A stretch of DNA of 64,000 nucleotides, from the NCBI GenBank assembly GCA_013398955.1, contig VWPU01003198.1, forward strand, positions 1-64,000, written 5' to 3'. This DNA comes from Callaeas wilsoni. Lineage: Eukaryota > Chordata > Aves > Passeriformes > Callaeidae. A model generated the notes under the pieces. That model ran no database searches. It was not told the DNA's origin and saw only the letters and a program-made list of their open reading frames with translations. Of the stretch, positions 14,601-27,498 are shown one piece after another (within the stretch, counting starts at the first letter, position 1; every line of letters starts with the position of its first letter). Both the position numbers and the translations under genes were made by a program.

Positions 14601-17600
14601 TCGAGGATGCTTTCTTAAATGGAAGCAATATGTTATCCCACTGAAGCCCACTTGATTTGCCAGCTATGCCCCTCCTTTGCACAGAGGTGATTTCTACAGG
14701 CATCTGTAAAGGCAGGGGAAGCTGAGGTCTTTGGAGCAGCTCCTGCCTCCAGAATGGATTTAGATCTCTGTGGTACAAAGTGCAGTCTTCTTCCAGTGCC
14801 AAAGCTTTTTCCTATCAAAGTAAACGTAATGTAGCATAATGGGACTGCAGGCTTCTTTTGTAGTCTATGGAAAAATAATAAATCACTTATTAGGATATTT
14901 TTGCACTGTCCCTTTTTTTCCCCTGTCTTTACCATCTGACCACTCTCTCTAAAGGCCAAGGCTGCACAAATGCAGGAGAAGCTGCTTTATTATGAAGGGA
15001 GAGAATCAAAGGTGTTGAGAGTGACTAGGTCATACTCCCCTCGGTCTCCTGCATTTAGACTCCTTTCAGTTTGGTTTTTGGTGACAAACTGCACAGCTGC
15101 AATGCCTTACATTTACCAGCCTGCATATATGAAGGATGTGTAATGTTAACTAAGCCCTTTCCCGTCCCTCATGGAAGACCACCCTGCCTGCAAAATCTCC
15201 AGAGGAAAGCACGGCATGTCCTGATCAGAAACTGCCTTTGTTGGCAGAAGTACAGTATGTTGCATTAACCAAAACAGCATTTTTAAAAACATTTTTGATG
15301 GTGGCTGCTTTCTATTTAAATATCCATTTTGCTTGTGTAAACGGATATCGTTCGGTCTTTACCTCCCAACATCCCAGGACTATCTGAAAGCCTTGTTAAC
15401 ATTTAGCATTGGAAATTGTTTCAAGCTTTGCACAAAATCCTCAAAACCTGATATGCTCAGGGCAGAAAAAGGACTGGATTCTCCTCTGCAGTTCCCTAAA
15501 CAGCAATTTTCTCTGGGACAACCTTTCTGGTGATGCAAGTTTTCACTAACTGTTCCTCACCACTGACAGTGCAGCTTTTCTGTTGGCAAAAGTCACTTTC
15601 AAAACTTGTTTTGCTTCTCTCATGTTGGTTTGTCTGTGCCTTCACTTGTTGCTGTATATTCCCCAACCGTGAATTTATCACTTGTCTCCTAAACAGTGAG
15701 TAATGCACCCCCCAAAGACTGCATTTACCATAGCAATGAACCATATTGTGCTGGACACAGACACTTACTGGCTGCGAACACAACTGTGACAACATCATTT
15801 GGTCTCTAATTGGACATTGAAAGGGAAGACCTGCGATAATTGAGTCCAGGGGAGTCACTTTTTATTTGGGAACAGCTGCATTTAGAACCTGGCCGTGGGA
15901 AACTTATACTGGCACCACCAGCATATCCACAACCATGAGGACATAACAAACATACCTGAACAGTATCCTTCTTTTTCCTGCTCAAATCATGGATATGACG
16001 CTTCTTGCTTCAACTGTTCCTCTGCATACCTGTCAGCACAGCATAAAATACACTGTCTAGACAGGCTACTTGAACTTGCAAGGTACAGGATTTGTAGAAC
16101 TAAACCCTTCTCCCTTCAACACCATTTCAGCAGTGTAATTTCACTCAAAACAAATAAAACAAACCCTGGTTTACCTCTGAATAACCTCAGGGATGCTTGG
16201 CTAATCTTGGCGTCTTGGGTTGAATCCTGTGTTAGGAAACTAAAACCTGAATTGGTGTTTTCTGACAAGTGATTTACCCAACAGAAAGATCTGGGCTGTA
16301 GGGCCCGTGGTGACAATGAGCTGCTTCTTTGCTGTGTCCCAGTTTTCTCAAGTGTGTGATGGTTGTAATTAAGTTAATTTACCTGTCTTGGATACTGTGA
16401 CAAGTAAATTGCAGGAGGGCTTGTAAAGGGGTATCAAATGTGTGGTTCTAGATGTGAAATCTCCAGGTTTAGACAGCTCCTTTTGTAGGTCCCAGGAGAA
16501 GTCTCTGTCTTTTCCTGCCCACCATTCCTTCACTCCACAGTGCACGGAGTAGTGGCCATCCTACATCAAAACCTTCACTTTGTTTAGTGCATCTGTCTAA
16601 GGTTTCTTCATGGTGAGAGGCAGCACTTTCATCTCTCTAACCCTAAAAACCTTTTCTGCAAGAAAGCTGAATATTTCTCTCTGCAATTTGCAGATGGAAA
16701 GACTGAGCAAGGAGATTAAATCCTGCAGTTTAATAATAGACAGAGATAAGAAGCATGGGAACAACAGAGACGGGTAGAAATTTCAGGCCTCTGGAAGGGT
16801 TCGGGATCACCCTGCAAATTCACCTCAAGGCTGAACACTGCATTCCTGTGCATCCAGAAGTGTCTGCTTCCCTGTGTGTCTCCTCATAGCTTGGTGTAAA
16901 TCCTCACAAAGCCAGGTGCAGATGTCATTATGGTAATAATGTTACAGGGCTTTATTAGAGCACATTTTCCATCCTGATTCTAATCCACTCAAAAGTCCAT
17001 GAAATATTACCCCAAATTTTCTTTCTTGTTGTGTATCATCTTCCTCTCTTCCTGTGAGATTTAGGACCAGTTTTTGGATATATAGAGGAGGTAGCTGGCA
17101 CCCTCACCTTACACTTCCACCAACTTATATCTTCACTAGGAATGGAAAGACCAAAATCCACCAAGTTTCTTGAAAATTTTCTGGACTGTGAGAGTTTTGG
17201 GTTTTTAATGGTGGTGGTGATTTTCAGAAAGGCTTCATACTGGTCATCTCCATGCCTTTCTGTGTGCAAAGCACAAGGGATTTTTTCCACTTTGGAAAAA
17301 AAAACATAGGTATTTATTTAATCTACTTCCTGTGGTAATGTCGTGTACCAATGAAGCTAAAGAGAGAGTCAGAGCTGGGATGACTTTCATTCACCTGGAA
17401 AATAAGAGGAATAAAACTTCATTAGCATGGCACAGTCTGTTAGATCCCATACTTTTACCCCCCGAATGTCTTCCTGTTTCCTTGTGTTTTGATAAAATGG
17501 CTGATACACTGCTAAATTGCTGGGAAAGTTAGGAATAACATGAATTTAATGAGGGAGTTAGGTTAAAAATACGCCCTAGAGCTGGACTGCTGCTTGTTTA

Positions 17601-18710
17601 ACTGCTTGGCATTCCTGATGCTGGGTCTTGGTTTCTGTAGCCATGCAGCATATGAATCAGAGAGAACCCACCCTGTGCTTTGGCATAACTCTTAAAGCAC
17701 TGACAGTTCCTCTTTCTTCAGCAGTAATTAAACAAGTAAAAACTGGTTACTTTGGTTAGCAGATATAAATGTGGAAAATATTCACAAATACATATCACTG
17801 GGCGTGTGTGTCTAAGGAATCTGGATGAGCTGTGGTTGGACTCTCTTTTCCCACATTCTTACAACAAAGGTGCTTTATCCAACAAAGCAATCTGGCAAAG
17901 GTCTTTTATTTCAGCTAATTCATGTTCTCTTTTTCCTTTGTAAGGCTTGAAGGTTTGCTGATAGTGCAGTTCAGTGCAGCCCTTGACGACAGGAGGCACT
18001 GTTGGGGACAGGACTCTGCAGGGGGAAAAATCACTTAAAACCAGGACGAGACAGCCCCTAAAACTAAGGCCAAGCCTATCCTTAATTTTTTTTATTTTTT
18101 TTTCCCACTGATTTGACTCTCCCAGGGAGCCTGGCTACCACAGCTCATACTTTGGGAGCAATTGTAACTCTGAAAAGGTACCCCTTATTAAAATCAGTGC
18201 TAGGGTAAACAACCACAGTGGTGTCAAGGAGAGGTGGTGTGCTCTGGCTGCAGGGGCAGGCACCTTTCAAACCAGAGCTCAAATGCATTCAGTCAGACCC
18301 CAACTGGCTGGTTAAACACCTCCATCTTTTGGGAGGAAGCCGGAGCTAAGGACAAAGCATTAGCAGAGTTTCAAGGGCAGTGTGCTTACCGGGGACTTTC
18401 TTGGAGCATCCATTTACAGCCATAGGACAAAACCACTCCCTTTGCCTCAGTGGCTCCTCTATAAAAGGGGAATAACCAAACCAGGGTTTATAAATCCAGA
18501 AATCCTTCATGTGATGGCATTTTGTGCTCACCTTTGCTACCCACTTTGTAGTGCAAACTAAAGAACTTCCTTGGATTAGCTCCTGTCAGAAATATTTAGG
18601 AAAAATGTATTATACTGATTTTAGCATTTCTGCTAAAACACTTGAGAAGCTGACAATATCTAAAGTAATAACAGAAGCATAACCCTGCTCTAAAAGAGGC
18701 AGCCTGAGAC
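8618..18710. other. Non-coding stretch, no gene recognised
   Basis: About 10 kb of unique, moderately AT-rich DNA. It includes open frames of 130 codons (10223-10615, minus), 151 and 148 codons (13160-13775, plus) and 149 codons (14353-14802, minus). None shows a family motif or plausible exon boundaries. The two strands are open together in places, as expected for stop-poor random sequence. The one short structured element recognised is the tandem duplication at 9587-9616, listed separately. Confidence 0.5.
9587..9616. repeat. 15-bp tandem duplication carrying AGATAA motifs
   Basis: Two 15-bp copies lie head to tail (9587-9601 and 9602-9616). The first 12 bases are identical and the last three diverge. 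The duplication places AGATAA at 9587, 9596 and 9602, so it may form a GATA-factor site cluster, although this could be incidental. Confidence 0.8.
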
Positions 18711-18750
18711 ACAATATAATACAATATAATTCATATAATATCATATAAGT
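18711..18750. repeat. Two adjacent 10-bp tandem duplications
   Basis: ACAATATAAT is repeated perfectly at 18711-18720 and 18721-18730. It is followed at once by TCATATAATA and TCATATAAGT (18731-18750). All four decamers share an ATATAA-like core, so they probably arose by stepwise slippage. Confidence 0.85.
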
Positions 18751-18955
18751 AATAAAATATCCCGGCTGTCAATACTAAGGTGAGGAGACAGGACCCAATG
18801 CTTAATAATTGAAATGCAAGCTTGTCTTTTTAGCCTAGTGTTATTTCACTTCAAATTCCAGTAATACCTGTGGCAGTTATGTTGATCTGCCTATTGCATT
18901 TTCTGTTTCCCACATTCGTTTTCCCCTAACCTTCTCCTTGTTAGGTTGATAGTGC

Positions 18956-18988
18956 ACTTTCCTGATTTTGTACTTTTCCTGATTTTGT
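18956..18988. repeat. 16/17-bp tandem duplication
   Basis: ACTTTCCTGATTTTGT (18956-18971) is followed by the same sequence with one extra T (18972-18988). It is a simple local duplication with no coding consequence. Confidence 0.85.
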
Positions 18989-20268
18989 ACTTTTCAATTA
19001 ATCTCGTGACTCTTTTCCTAATGTCTGCTTTCCAAAACTCTTGGTGCAACTGGCACCTTATCCATGCCCAGGTTGTAGGGATCCTGCCTGGATCAGGCAC
19101 AGAAACAGCTGTGACAGAGGTGGATGAAGTTGCTCAGCACATTAGCAGGAGAATCTTGTTAGGCTCCTTACCTGGTGATTCAAAAGTTTGTTGAATTTAT
19201 CAGGCTTCAAACCTGATAGTCCAAGACCAAGTAAGGCAGTTTTGGTGGGTTGATTTTTTTGTTTTGTTTTGGTTTTGTTTTTTTTTAGCAAAATACCTTC
19301 AGTTTATCCCCGTAGGTTATTTTATTTTTCTCAAATTACCCAATTCATATTTGCCTCCTGCAGGGATCTCTTTTCTCACCCCTGTTTATTACACGCTGAG
19401 TTGCCTCCCCTCTAACTTACCCTCATGGTACAACTCTACTGACTAAAGAGGAGAAATTCCTGCTTTATACCAAAATAAGCAAAAGCAGAATTGGTGCCAG
19501 ATTGTAACTCTGGTGAGCAAAGCTTGCTTCTCTTTGCCTGGAATCATCCAGCTATACCACAACTGGGAGCTACAGTCAGACATCCAAATATAACAAATAT
19601 TTCTGGGTTTGCATGTTACACTTTCCTGCTCCTCAGATTCAGTCTGGGAGGAAGAGGAAGATTAGGAAAGACAATGTATGCATGAATATTTCAGCAGTTT
19701 GCTGTGTTAGGAAGGAAAAAATGTAGAGAGCAGATGACTGATTCATGGTGTTTTAGTTGAAAATGTTGTAGCTTTTAAACATTGCCTCAGCGTGGTCGGG
19801 GTGCTTACAGTAAATACATTTCACACCAGATGTGGCCTCAACTGTACATGACTTAGAATTTCCCTGCACACAGTAACTGCCGGTTCCGGGAGCCTGAGGA
19901 TCCCCAGGTTTCAGAAAGACTCTTCTTGTTGTAGCTGTCCTGCCCAAGGGGTGCCAACGAAATGAGCACAGGGGTTGGGGAGGCTGCTGACCCCTAAAAC
20001 TCTCAGGCTTCAAATAGTCTATAAAACATAGATGCCAGTGTTCTGCTCCCAGGGGCTGAATAATGCCTTTTGTTCCCAAACTACGTGTCTTTACACTACG
20101 AGGAGCGGTCACTGTTAGAAGAGGTGATCTTCCATCGACCCCACAACATGCAAGCTCAGCAGAAGCAGAAGGCCCCATAGGACATTTTCCTTTCTGGACA
20201 AAAATGGGTAATACGTACATTGGCTATGTTGTTATTGGGTGCAAAAGTAGAATGCAGACTCCAGCTGA
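18989..20268. other. Non-coding stretch, nothing recognised
   Basis: Unique sequence including a T/G-rich patch at about 19,250-19,290. A 155-codon minus-strand open frame (19753-20220) has no recognisable domain and is treated as chance. Confidence 0.45.
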
Positions 20269-20718
20269 AAAGTTATCGACTGCCTACCATGCCTCTGTGA
20301 AATCCCTGCAAGCGATTTGGACCAGAAAAATATATGTTATGATTTCTGCCATTCACCTGGTGCCATACATCTGCATGATTTCTAGAAAGAATTCAAAGAA
20401 GTAAAAAAAAAAAAAACAAAACAGGCTATTGTTGATGAGCTGGATGTGGATATGGAGTTATAGAAAGATGCTGAATATACAGAAAATTCTGAGTCTAGTA
20501 GTATCAGCAGAGTGTTTTGCCAAGGGCGTATTGCCTTTGGAACTGAACCTGGAACTAGGCTTGAATGGGGCAAACACGAAGCTGATCTCGTGCACATGAA
20601 TGGGCAGCTCCAATGAGACCTGAGAAGGAATCTGTGTGGAGATGCTGCCGCTGCTGCTGCTGCTGCAAATAGGCATCTGCGCAGAACTCATTTAAATGCT
20701 AGAGATGCAAGAATCTAA
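20269..20718 (+). pseudogene. Degraded coding-like frame, possible retropseudogene of unknown origin
   Basis: One plus-strand frame reads from 20269 to a TAA at 20716-20718 and is broken by only three internal stops: TAG at 20383-20385, TAG at 20461-20463 and TGA at 20614-20616. Between them the peptide looks like real protein. A lysine run encoded by the A-tract at 20404-20416 leads into an acidic segment reading AIVDELDVDMEL. Then come a serine/glutamate patch with NSESSS, a stretch reading FGTEPGTRLEWGKHEADLV, and a run of eight alanines over GCN codons. Charged low-complexity coding runs of this kind are uncommon in random AT-rich DNA. No intron-like break falls inside the frame, which fits a processed copy. 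I could not identify a parent gene and saw no clear target-site duplication or terminal poly(A). Alternatives are a chance open frame or a decayed exon. Confidence 0.35.
20644..20666 (+). repeat. Short imperfect (GCT)n run
   Basis: A GCT/GCC trinucleotide run inside the degraded frame, where it would encode polyalanine. One interruption is present (GCC). Confidence 0.85.
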
Positions 20719-23700
20719 GGAATAAAGGACTATTATTCCATAATATTTAGAATGTAAATCCCATTTTTTCTCCCAGCAGGACTGAGACAGTTTCTGGCAG
20801 TGCCTCAGTTAGCACCTTCCTCCCTGGGCTGTCCCAAGCTGCAGTCAGGTGTGGCATTGCAGGATGCTCTGCAAAGCTAACGTGGCTTTTGCAGCAGGAG
20901 AACTGCAACACCTTGGGCTTTGGGTAAGACACAAATGATATTCCATACCTGAAACCAGGAGCGATTATTTGCCTCTTTGCCAGCTGAAGCCTGTGGTGCT
21001 CTGACCTCGTTGCTTGGAGCACTCAGATGGAGTTTGCAGCCAGTCTGAGATCCCTGTGCGTGTTGCAGCCGTGCCTTGCTGTCACTGAGTGGATAGTCCA
21101 GAGGCTTTGCATCATCCTGTGACAAGAGTCAGGCCCAAACCTAGATGTGAGCCTTCACTGCCCAGGTTCCAAAGAGCCAAATTCGTCTTGCTGATTCTCC
21201 ACAAAGCCATACAAATGGAAGGACTTAATCATGTCTGAATGCAATTTTGGGTAACTGAGTAATTGACGTAATACTGGTCACAATATGTTGGCTGCTGAAG
21301 ACCACAATAAACTGTGCATGTCAGCTAATCATGATTAAACACTGATGAGGCCAGGCTAAAACTGCACTTAGCTGACATGTGCTGAATGCTATTTGTTCTT
21401 GTCTACACCGATTCACATCGCATTCAATGCGGCACAGTATAGATAAGCCCTTTGGGGAAAGTGTAGTTCTGGTCAGGCCTCAGTGTTCCCTGACTGGCCA
21501 ACAGCTGCTCCAAGCAGGTTTATAAAGGGACCACTTACCCATCCTTTGATGGAGAGATAAGCCACTGTAATGTAATTACAACCAGGGAGATGGAGAAAGG
21601 AAAGAAAAAAATATGCCAATCATGAAGGGGGTACACGGAGAGCCTCAGATTCCTTCCAACCTAAACATTGTGGCAAGGAAAGAAGTCTTAATTAGGAAAC
21701 ATGTAGGCATAGAACAGGAGCCCATCCTAAATGAATTGGGGTGTGATGAGCATAAAGAAAATGCTTTTTAAAAAGATCTTTGACTCCCACTGAGTGCTTG
21801 TTTCTTAGACTTCCTTGCCTAATAATGTCAGCATTTAAATGGCCCCAACTCCCAAATAACAAGGCTTTGAAGTTAACACCTCATTGAGGTATAGAGTTCG
21901 TACGTTTGCTATTCCTATTATTTGGCTAGAAACCGTTTTCTGCATGGCTAGCTTAATAGGGCAACAGAATATTAAGTTGTATAGGGATTGAGAAAGCTAT
22001 TCACACAAAGGAAAGAGCTACAGACTTCATGTATTTGAACAGAACCTGACAATTAAGAGAAAAGAGCAAAAGTCTGGGAAGTGCCTCGAATCACATAATT
22101 GCATGAAATTTTTTCATACCTGTGATATTTCCAGTGGCCAGGCACAAACACAAGGGATTTTCGGCTTGGACTGTGTTAGGGAGTTGGAGTTGTAATTAAG
22201 AGAGAAGATGAGGTGTTTTTTCTGTCCTGCCAAAGTTTTAAGGCTTCAGAAAATATTCCATTCTTTAGCAGGACAGAATCAAGATAGCTTGGATTTTTTC
22301 ACTGAAAAAAGCAAAAAAGGTGCTGAAAAATGATCTGGTGCTTGTTGGACCAGTTACTTAGGGAATGGGTGATCCAGACTCAAGTCTCCCTCCGATATTT
22401 TCCACCATTACAGAGGAACGCCTCAGCCACCAGGCTATCACCTGTTTTAGAAACTTTTTCTTTTGGTTTCGGCCCCAGCATCCAGCAGATCTCTAAAAAT
22501 GACTTTTTCAAACAGCATCTTCTCAAATTCGTCAAAAAATGGCTTTTCATTCATCTGCATTTTCGGACCAGTTGTCTCCACTCCTGGTAATTCGCTGTGG
22601 CAGAACAATTATCCCTGCCCCAAAACAGCTATTCTAAGTCAAGTTATCTGTGCCATAGAAAAGCCCAGAGTGTGCAGTTAAAGACAGGGCTCTTTGGTGC
22701 TTGCTGCCATATGGCAGATGTTTTCTTACCCTGAAAAATTCATGAATAATCTGAATGGTGCAATGGAGAGAGTAAATGATGTTATTAAGCTTATTTTCAG
22801 GGGTAGGGGGCTGAACCCTGTGTAATGTGACATTTCACCAAGGCCATGCAGGAAACTTTGCAGTGCCAGGATTAAACGAAATTGATAGGATGTCCCAGGC
22901 TTTGACCACAAATAAACCGCCTGTGTCCTCTAAGTACACCTTTACAGAGCATAAATTAGGCATTAGAATGATTGCAGAAGCTGCAATGGTTTAGAAAAGA
23001 TCTTCCTGTTCCAGTGCCCACCTGAATAACAGCTTCTACTTCTTTTATTTTCTATGTTTTTTGTGGTTTAAAAAAATGCTGGTGATAAAATTGTCTTGTA
23101 GTTGGGATTCAGGAGATTTCTGGTCATTTATGTCATTCTTTCACTGACATAGGCTAAGCTTATTCTTCACTTATTTCTCTGAATGTAGATGTAAAGCCAT
23201 CTACCTCTTCCAGGCTTCAGTGACTGAAGGATTCCACCTTCATTCCTACCTGGTGCAATTATTTCACATCTATTCCACTGCAAATACCACAGCAAAAGCC
23301 ATGTTTGGTTTTCAGCTACAAGCAACTGGCATCCATGTTCAAATTAGGCAATTATCCTGGGTGTGCAACCAGAAGAATCTTCTGCAAAAATCTCTTTCTT
23401 GGCTATGTGAGCCCTCTCAGGGCTTGGGAAGCAGATTGAAGGCAATCTCATGTGTTTATATTAACTTGCTGCTGAGGATGAATCACAGTTTCCGCATAAA
23501 TCCGCTGAAGTGTTAATAGCATCTGTTCATTTTATAGCAACTTACGGGTTTAAAAATGGATGAATGGAGAGGAAAAACAGCCCCATCATCCTGGTGGTCC
23601 TGTGTCCAAATGCCATGTTGTGCTGAAGAGCAATACCTTTTTTTTATGCTGCTTCTTTAAAAAAAACCCCACCCTTTTGCACGTGTAATCATTGTTCCTT

Positions 23701-25454
23701 AAGCACTGTGTCCTTCTACGATGTAAAATCACAGTGACAATAATTGCTTTGAGAAACAAAAGAGTCAGATTCCTCCTCTGCTGTCTAACAAAGTGGGAGA
23801 TTGACAGGGTGAGCAGCCCAGGTGCCTAAAGGCTCTATCCCCTCCACGAGCTGAAAACTCAGGTTCTCAAAATCCCTATTTATCTGCAGACAGACTTAAA
23901 CTGCTTAGAGAGTTTCAGTGCCTTCAGCCCACAGCCCACTGAGTTGATCTTCAATTTGGGAAGGAGATGTATTTCAAATAAGGGTTGTATGTAACCTTGT
24001 AGTGCTGGCATTTATTGGGGAGGGGAGAGAAAGGGGGCACACGCTGAAGTTCCGGTCCCTACACCAAGGACTGGAAAAGATGCAATTGTTGGATAACAGG
24101 AAGAAGTTTTCTCTCCACTTCAGTAGAGACTGAGAGGGATTGAAGATGTGATTTTGATCATCAGCTTGGACACATTTGTGATGGGAAAGATGAGGTCATC
24201 AGCCTTTCCATCAGTTCCTGTGAGAAATGTAGACCATGGCATTGTGTCATGAGGAGGGACTGGGCTTCCAGCTCAGTGTCAGTGACAGCTACTCCTGCTG
24301 CTGGTGCCTCTCTTTTATTATCTCCTGCCCTGAAAATCACTGATGTTCCCATGTGCAGTGTGACAATTTCTCCCTTGGCTGGCACAGGGAAGTGGGAGAG
24401 TGACAGGGGTGTGTTGGCACTGGGGCTGGAAGAAAATGTAGTAAAAATAAAGCATAGGAGTCTTTTTCTCCTGTATATGTTCTTGGGTCTTAAAAAATCA
24501 TTAATTAAAGGTGGGAATAAAATCTGGGTTACATATCCTGTATCAGAGGCACAGGTTACCTTCTCCAACAGCCAAGTGCTCCCTCCCTCTCCAGCCCTGA
24601 TGGCAGCCACTGTCTCATGCAGGTCCTGCTTTCCTCTGACCACATGCTGAGGCAGTTTAACCCACTAATCTTGCAGAAAACTGTGTTTTGATGGATCAGT
24701 TTTTCATTGGGTTTGTGATTTGAGGCTCTTACTGTCCAGTCAAACGAGCTTTAGAGCTGACACAGCAGCAGAGGGGAGGGACTGGAGCAAGAGGAAATAA
24801 GGAGGAAGGACTAAAGGGAGAATTGTCCCCTTCTGGCAGTCGGGATGCTTTAGATTAGCTCAGCTGTATCATCTGTCTGGACTGTGAGAGTAAATTCTGT
24901 TCTGTTTTCTGTTATTGCTTGCTTTACGCTTTGTTTGTTTTGGGTTTTGATAGGAAGAAATGTAGCTGTATATATTTGGGAGAGGGTTTTGGGCAAACAT
25001 CCTGGTCTGACATCTGTTCACTGCAGCTTGGAGAGGCATTTCTAGACCCCCACCCCCCCCAAAATTTGGGTTTAAAATGCTACCCTGTCCAGCACATCAC
25101 AATTGCCAGTGGCCCCCAGGCTATTTCAAGAATACTGAGATGTTTAATTCAGCCCAGGCTCTGTGCAGGTCGCCCTGCTTGTGGCTTCTTCCCACAGTGC
25201 CAACTACTGCTCCCTGTCCCATTGAGGAGTAGCTCCAGGTCACACAGAAAACTAGGGCAAAGCCAGGAATGACATTCTCCTTTCCTGTATTTCAATCTGG
25301 TATCTCAATTATTCTTTCAGTTCTTCCTGTTCAGTGTGAGGGTCCCTTCCCTCCTCTCCCATATTAGTGTGTATCTTCTAAGTGTCAGCAACAGCAGAAA
25401 ATCATCTGCAGAGATTCAACTCTGGAGAAAAAGAGAAAAAAAAAGGTCTTATAA
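20719..25454. other. Mostly unannotated non-coding stretch
   Basis: Unique DNA with no recognised gene. It contains the palindrome cluster at 21317-21431. At 24,161-24,650 both strands are open for 130-160 codons without recognisable family features. A C-run with T-free flanks lies near 25,050-25,062. Confidence 0.5.
21317..21431. promoter_or_regulatory. Cluster of palindromic and inverted homeodomain/TALE-like motifs, possible enhancer core
   Basis: Three symmetrical elements sit in 115 bp. CATGTCAGCTAA (21317-21328) is repeated in perfect inverted form as TTAGCTGACATG (21368-21379). Overlapping the left arm is a perfect 12-bp palindrome TAATCATGATTA (21326-21337). Further right is CGCATT-C-AATGCG (21419-21431), a perfect 6+1+6 palindrome. 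TAATC/GATTA cores and TGTCA/TGACA cores are established binding motifs of homeodomain and MEIS-type TALE proteins. Enhancer function is inference; conservation was not testable. Confidence 0.3.
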
Positions 25455-25530
25455 GCATTCATGCATTCATGCATTCATGCATTCATTCATTCATTCATTC
25501 ATTCATTCATTCATTCATTCATTCATTCAT
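25455..25530. repeat. (ATTC)n tetranucleotide microsatellite with octamer edge
   Basis: The left part is an octamer array GCATTCAT, and the right part is a perfect ATTC array continuing to 25530. The octamer differs from two tetramers by one base, so the array has a point-mutated, homogenised edge. The pure part is long enough to be highly variable. Confidence 0.97.
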
Positions 25531-26165
25531 ATTTAAGAACTAATTTTCTTCAGCTGGGCTATGGCCTCACTTATACTGTCAGGAGACCTGCTAGACAAAC
25601 TTTAAATTATACTACAGTGTCCTTACAAGTTGCCTTGTAAAGTTTTGAGGTCTTGTTCAGAACGTTATTTTGTTCAGCCAGAGAATGGAAAGGGATTAAA
25701 ATATTTCATCATCAGAGTCCTTGTGGTCTGCTGGAAAAAATGATCCCAGCTATTACTATCTATGTCAATATAGTATTTCCCTCATTTCAGCTCATTTTCC
25801 TAATGCCTGCCTTGTTTTGGGGAACCTAAGCTGAATAGACACATTGTGATTTGTGATATTTGTACCAGAGGATTGAGCCCTGAATGATTTGTTTCTGAAC
25901 TATTAAGCTATAACTGTGGAAATGTGCCACCCAAATATAGGAGAAGAATCTTGTCAGTCTTCTTGTCGTAGAAGTTTGTTCTTTTGTCATGATTTTAAAT
26001 GTTTTGATACAAAATTCTCATCTGTTCTTATTTCTTAAAAGCTTCTCTAATAAGAGCACATGGCTTGTGCTCCCCACCTAAAACCTGTGAAAAGCAGCAA
26101 GCCTGACATCATATTTAATGTGATTCCAGAATTTCTTGATCAGAGCTTGACTGCTGTAGGATAAC

Positions 26166-26197
26166 AGCAACAACCACCACCACCAACAACAACAAAT
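26166..26197. repeat. (CAA/CAC)n trinucleotide run
   Basis: An interrupted CAA/CAC array in an A/C-rich strand. Confidence 0.85.
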
Positions 26198-27480
26198 AAT
26201 TAGAACCAAATAAGCCAGAGCATGGCGGGGACCTTACATGCGGTGGGTTTTGTGAAGAGAATTAACATGAAAGAGGGTTCAGTTTGGGGGTAGAGGTCAG
26301 GGCAGATAAACTCCTGTGTTCTGATACATTTCCTTAAAGTGGGAAGTGCTTTAGAGAGCGGGGCTGTGGGAAGAAGCTGTCAGCAATGGGGTGGTCAGCG
26401 GTGTCAAGGGTGGTGGCCTATGTTTTTCTTCTTTTGCAGCCTTTCATCCTCCATCTGTCAAGCTCCATAATTTTCAAGCCAGACAGTCAATTTTTAATAC
26501 AAAACCTTTAACTTCTCCCAGGTCTGAAGTGCTCCTTTTATCTTGGATTCATGCAGGAATGGCAAGGGGTGTGAGATCGCTTAAAGATCGTGTCTGTGCT
26601 CGGGTGCTCTCGAAATGGCACCAGGTTGCCACCTGGGCAGTGGGGTGTACCCTTGGCTCCTGCTGTGGTTTCTCCCTCCCCAGCCGTTTGCTGACACCCT
26701 GCCAGGCTGTGGATCCCACAGGGAGCTCTAAAGGAAGGGTAGTTAGTCCGGGCAAGACCTGGGACAGACATCCCGGTGGAGTACAGCAGGTCCCGTACTC
26801 GAGGCCCGGCAGACACCAGCAGTGGGATCGGCGTGGCCTTACGTGCCCTGCTGACCCACTGGCCCCACTGTTGGCTCGTTTGCCCAGTGCTGGCCACAGG
26901 GACGGGTGTGCCCAGGCAGGCACGAAGCTGAGCTTGGGCTAAGCACCAGCACAAGCCCAGGCTCTCTTCATGTCCTGCTGCACTCTAGCACGTGGCTCGG
27001 GCTGACATCTTAGCATGGCTCGTGTCATATAATTTCAGCATGAACAAGACTTGGCCCACACTCAAAATACACAGCGGTTAAGTGTTTAAATTAAGGTTTA
27101 ACTGACTCAGACACTGAATCCAGCTCCAGCTACTGTGTTGCCGTGCTATTAAATGCTACAAACTGGAGCTCCTCCATTCATCTGCAAGGATTATCACAGT
27201 AGAACTGGCACTAAGTGAAGCATCCAGATGAGTTAACAAGGTGAAACCCAGTGAAATTGGCAGGAATCTTTCAAGTGGCTGTTTCGAGGCCTATATTTCA
27301 TCCAACCATCCCAGCTGAAGGTCTCCCAAAGAGGAGAATTAAAGGAATATTCCTTTATTCATTTCTCAACACGAATACATCCCTTAAATGTCCAAGGCAT
27401 AGTACTGAAATACTTGCAGTAAATGGATGTATGTTAAGAAATCACGTCTTCTTAGCCTGGAAACATGGAGAAAAAAATCC

Positions 27481-27498
27481 ATATATATATATATATAT
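27481..27498. repeat. (AT)9 microsatellite
   Basis: Nine uninterrupted AT units. Confidence 0.95.

Noticed and set aside
21640..21680. CR1-like phrase TTCCTTCCAACCTAAACATT
   Set aside because: Only about 20 bases match the CR1 3' end and there is no upstream body, so it could be chance.
24161..24650. Overlapping 160-codon (minus) and 133-codon (plus) open frames
   Set aside because: No family motif, start context or splice boundaries; simultaneous opening of both strands suggests low stop density by chance.
26391..26954. 183-codon plus-strand open frame in a GC-richer patch
   Set aside because: Three overlapping frames are open on two strands, composition explains it, and no domain was recognised.
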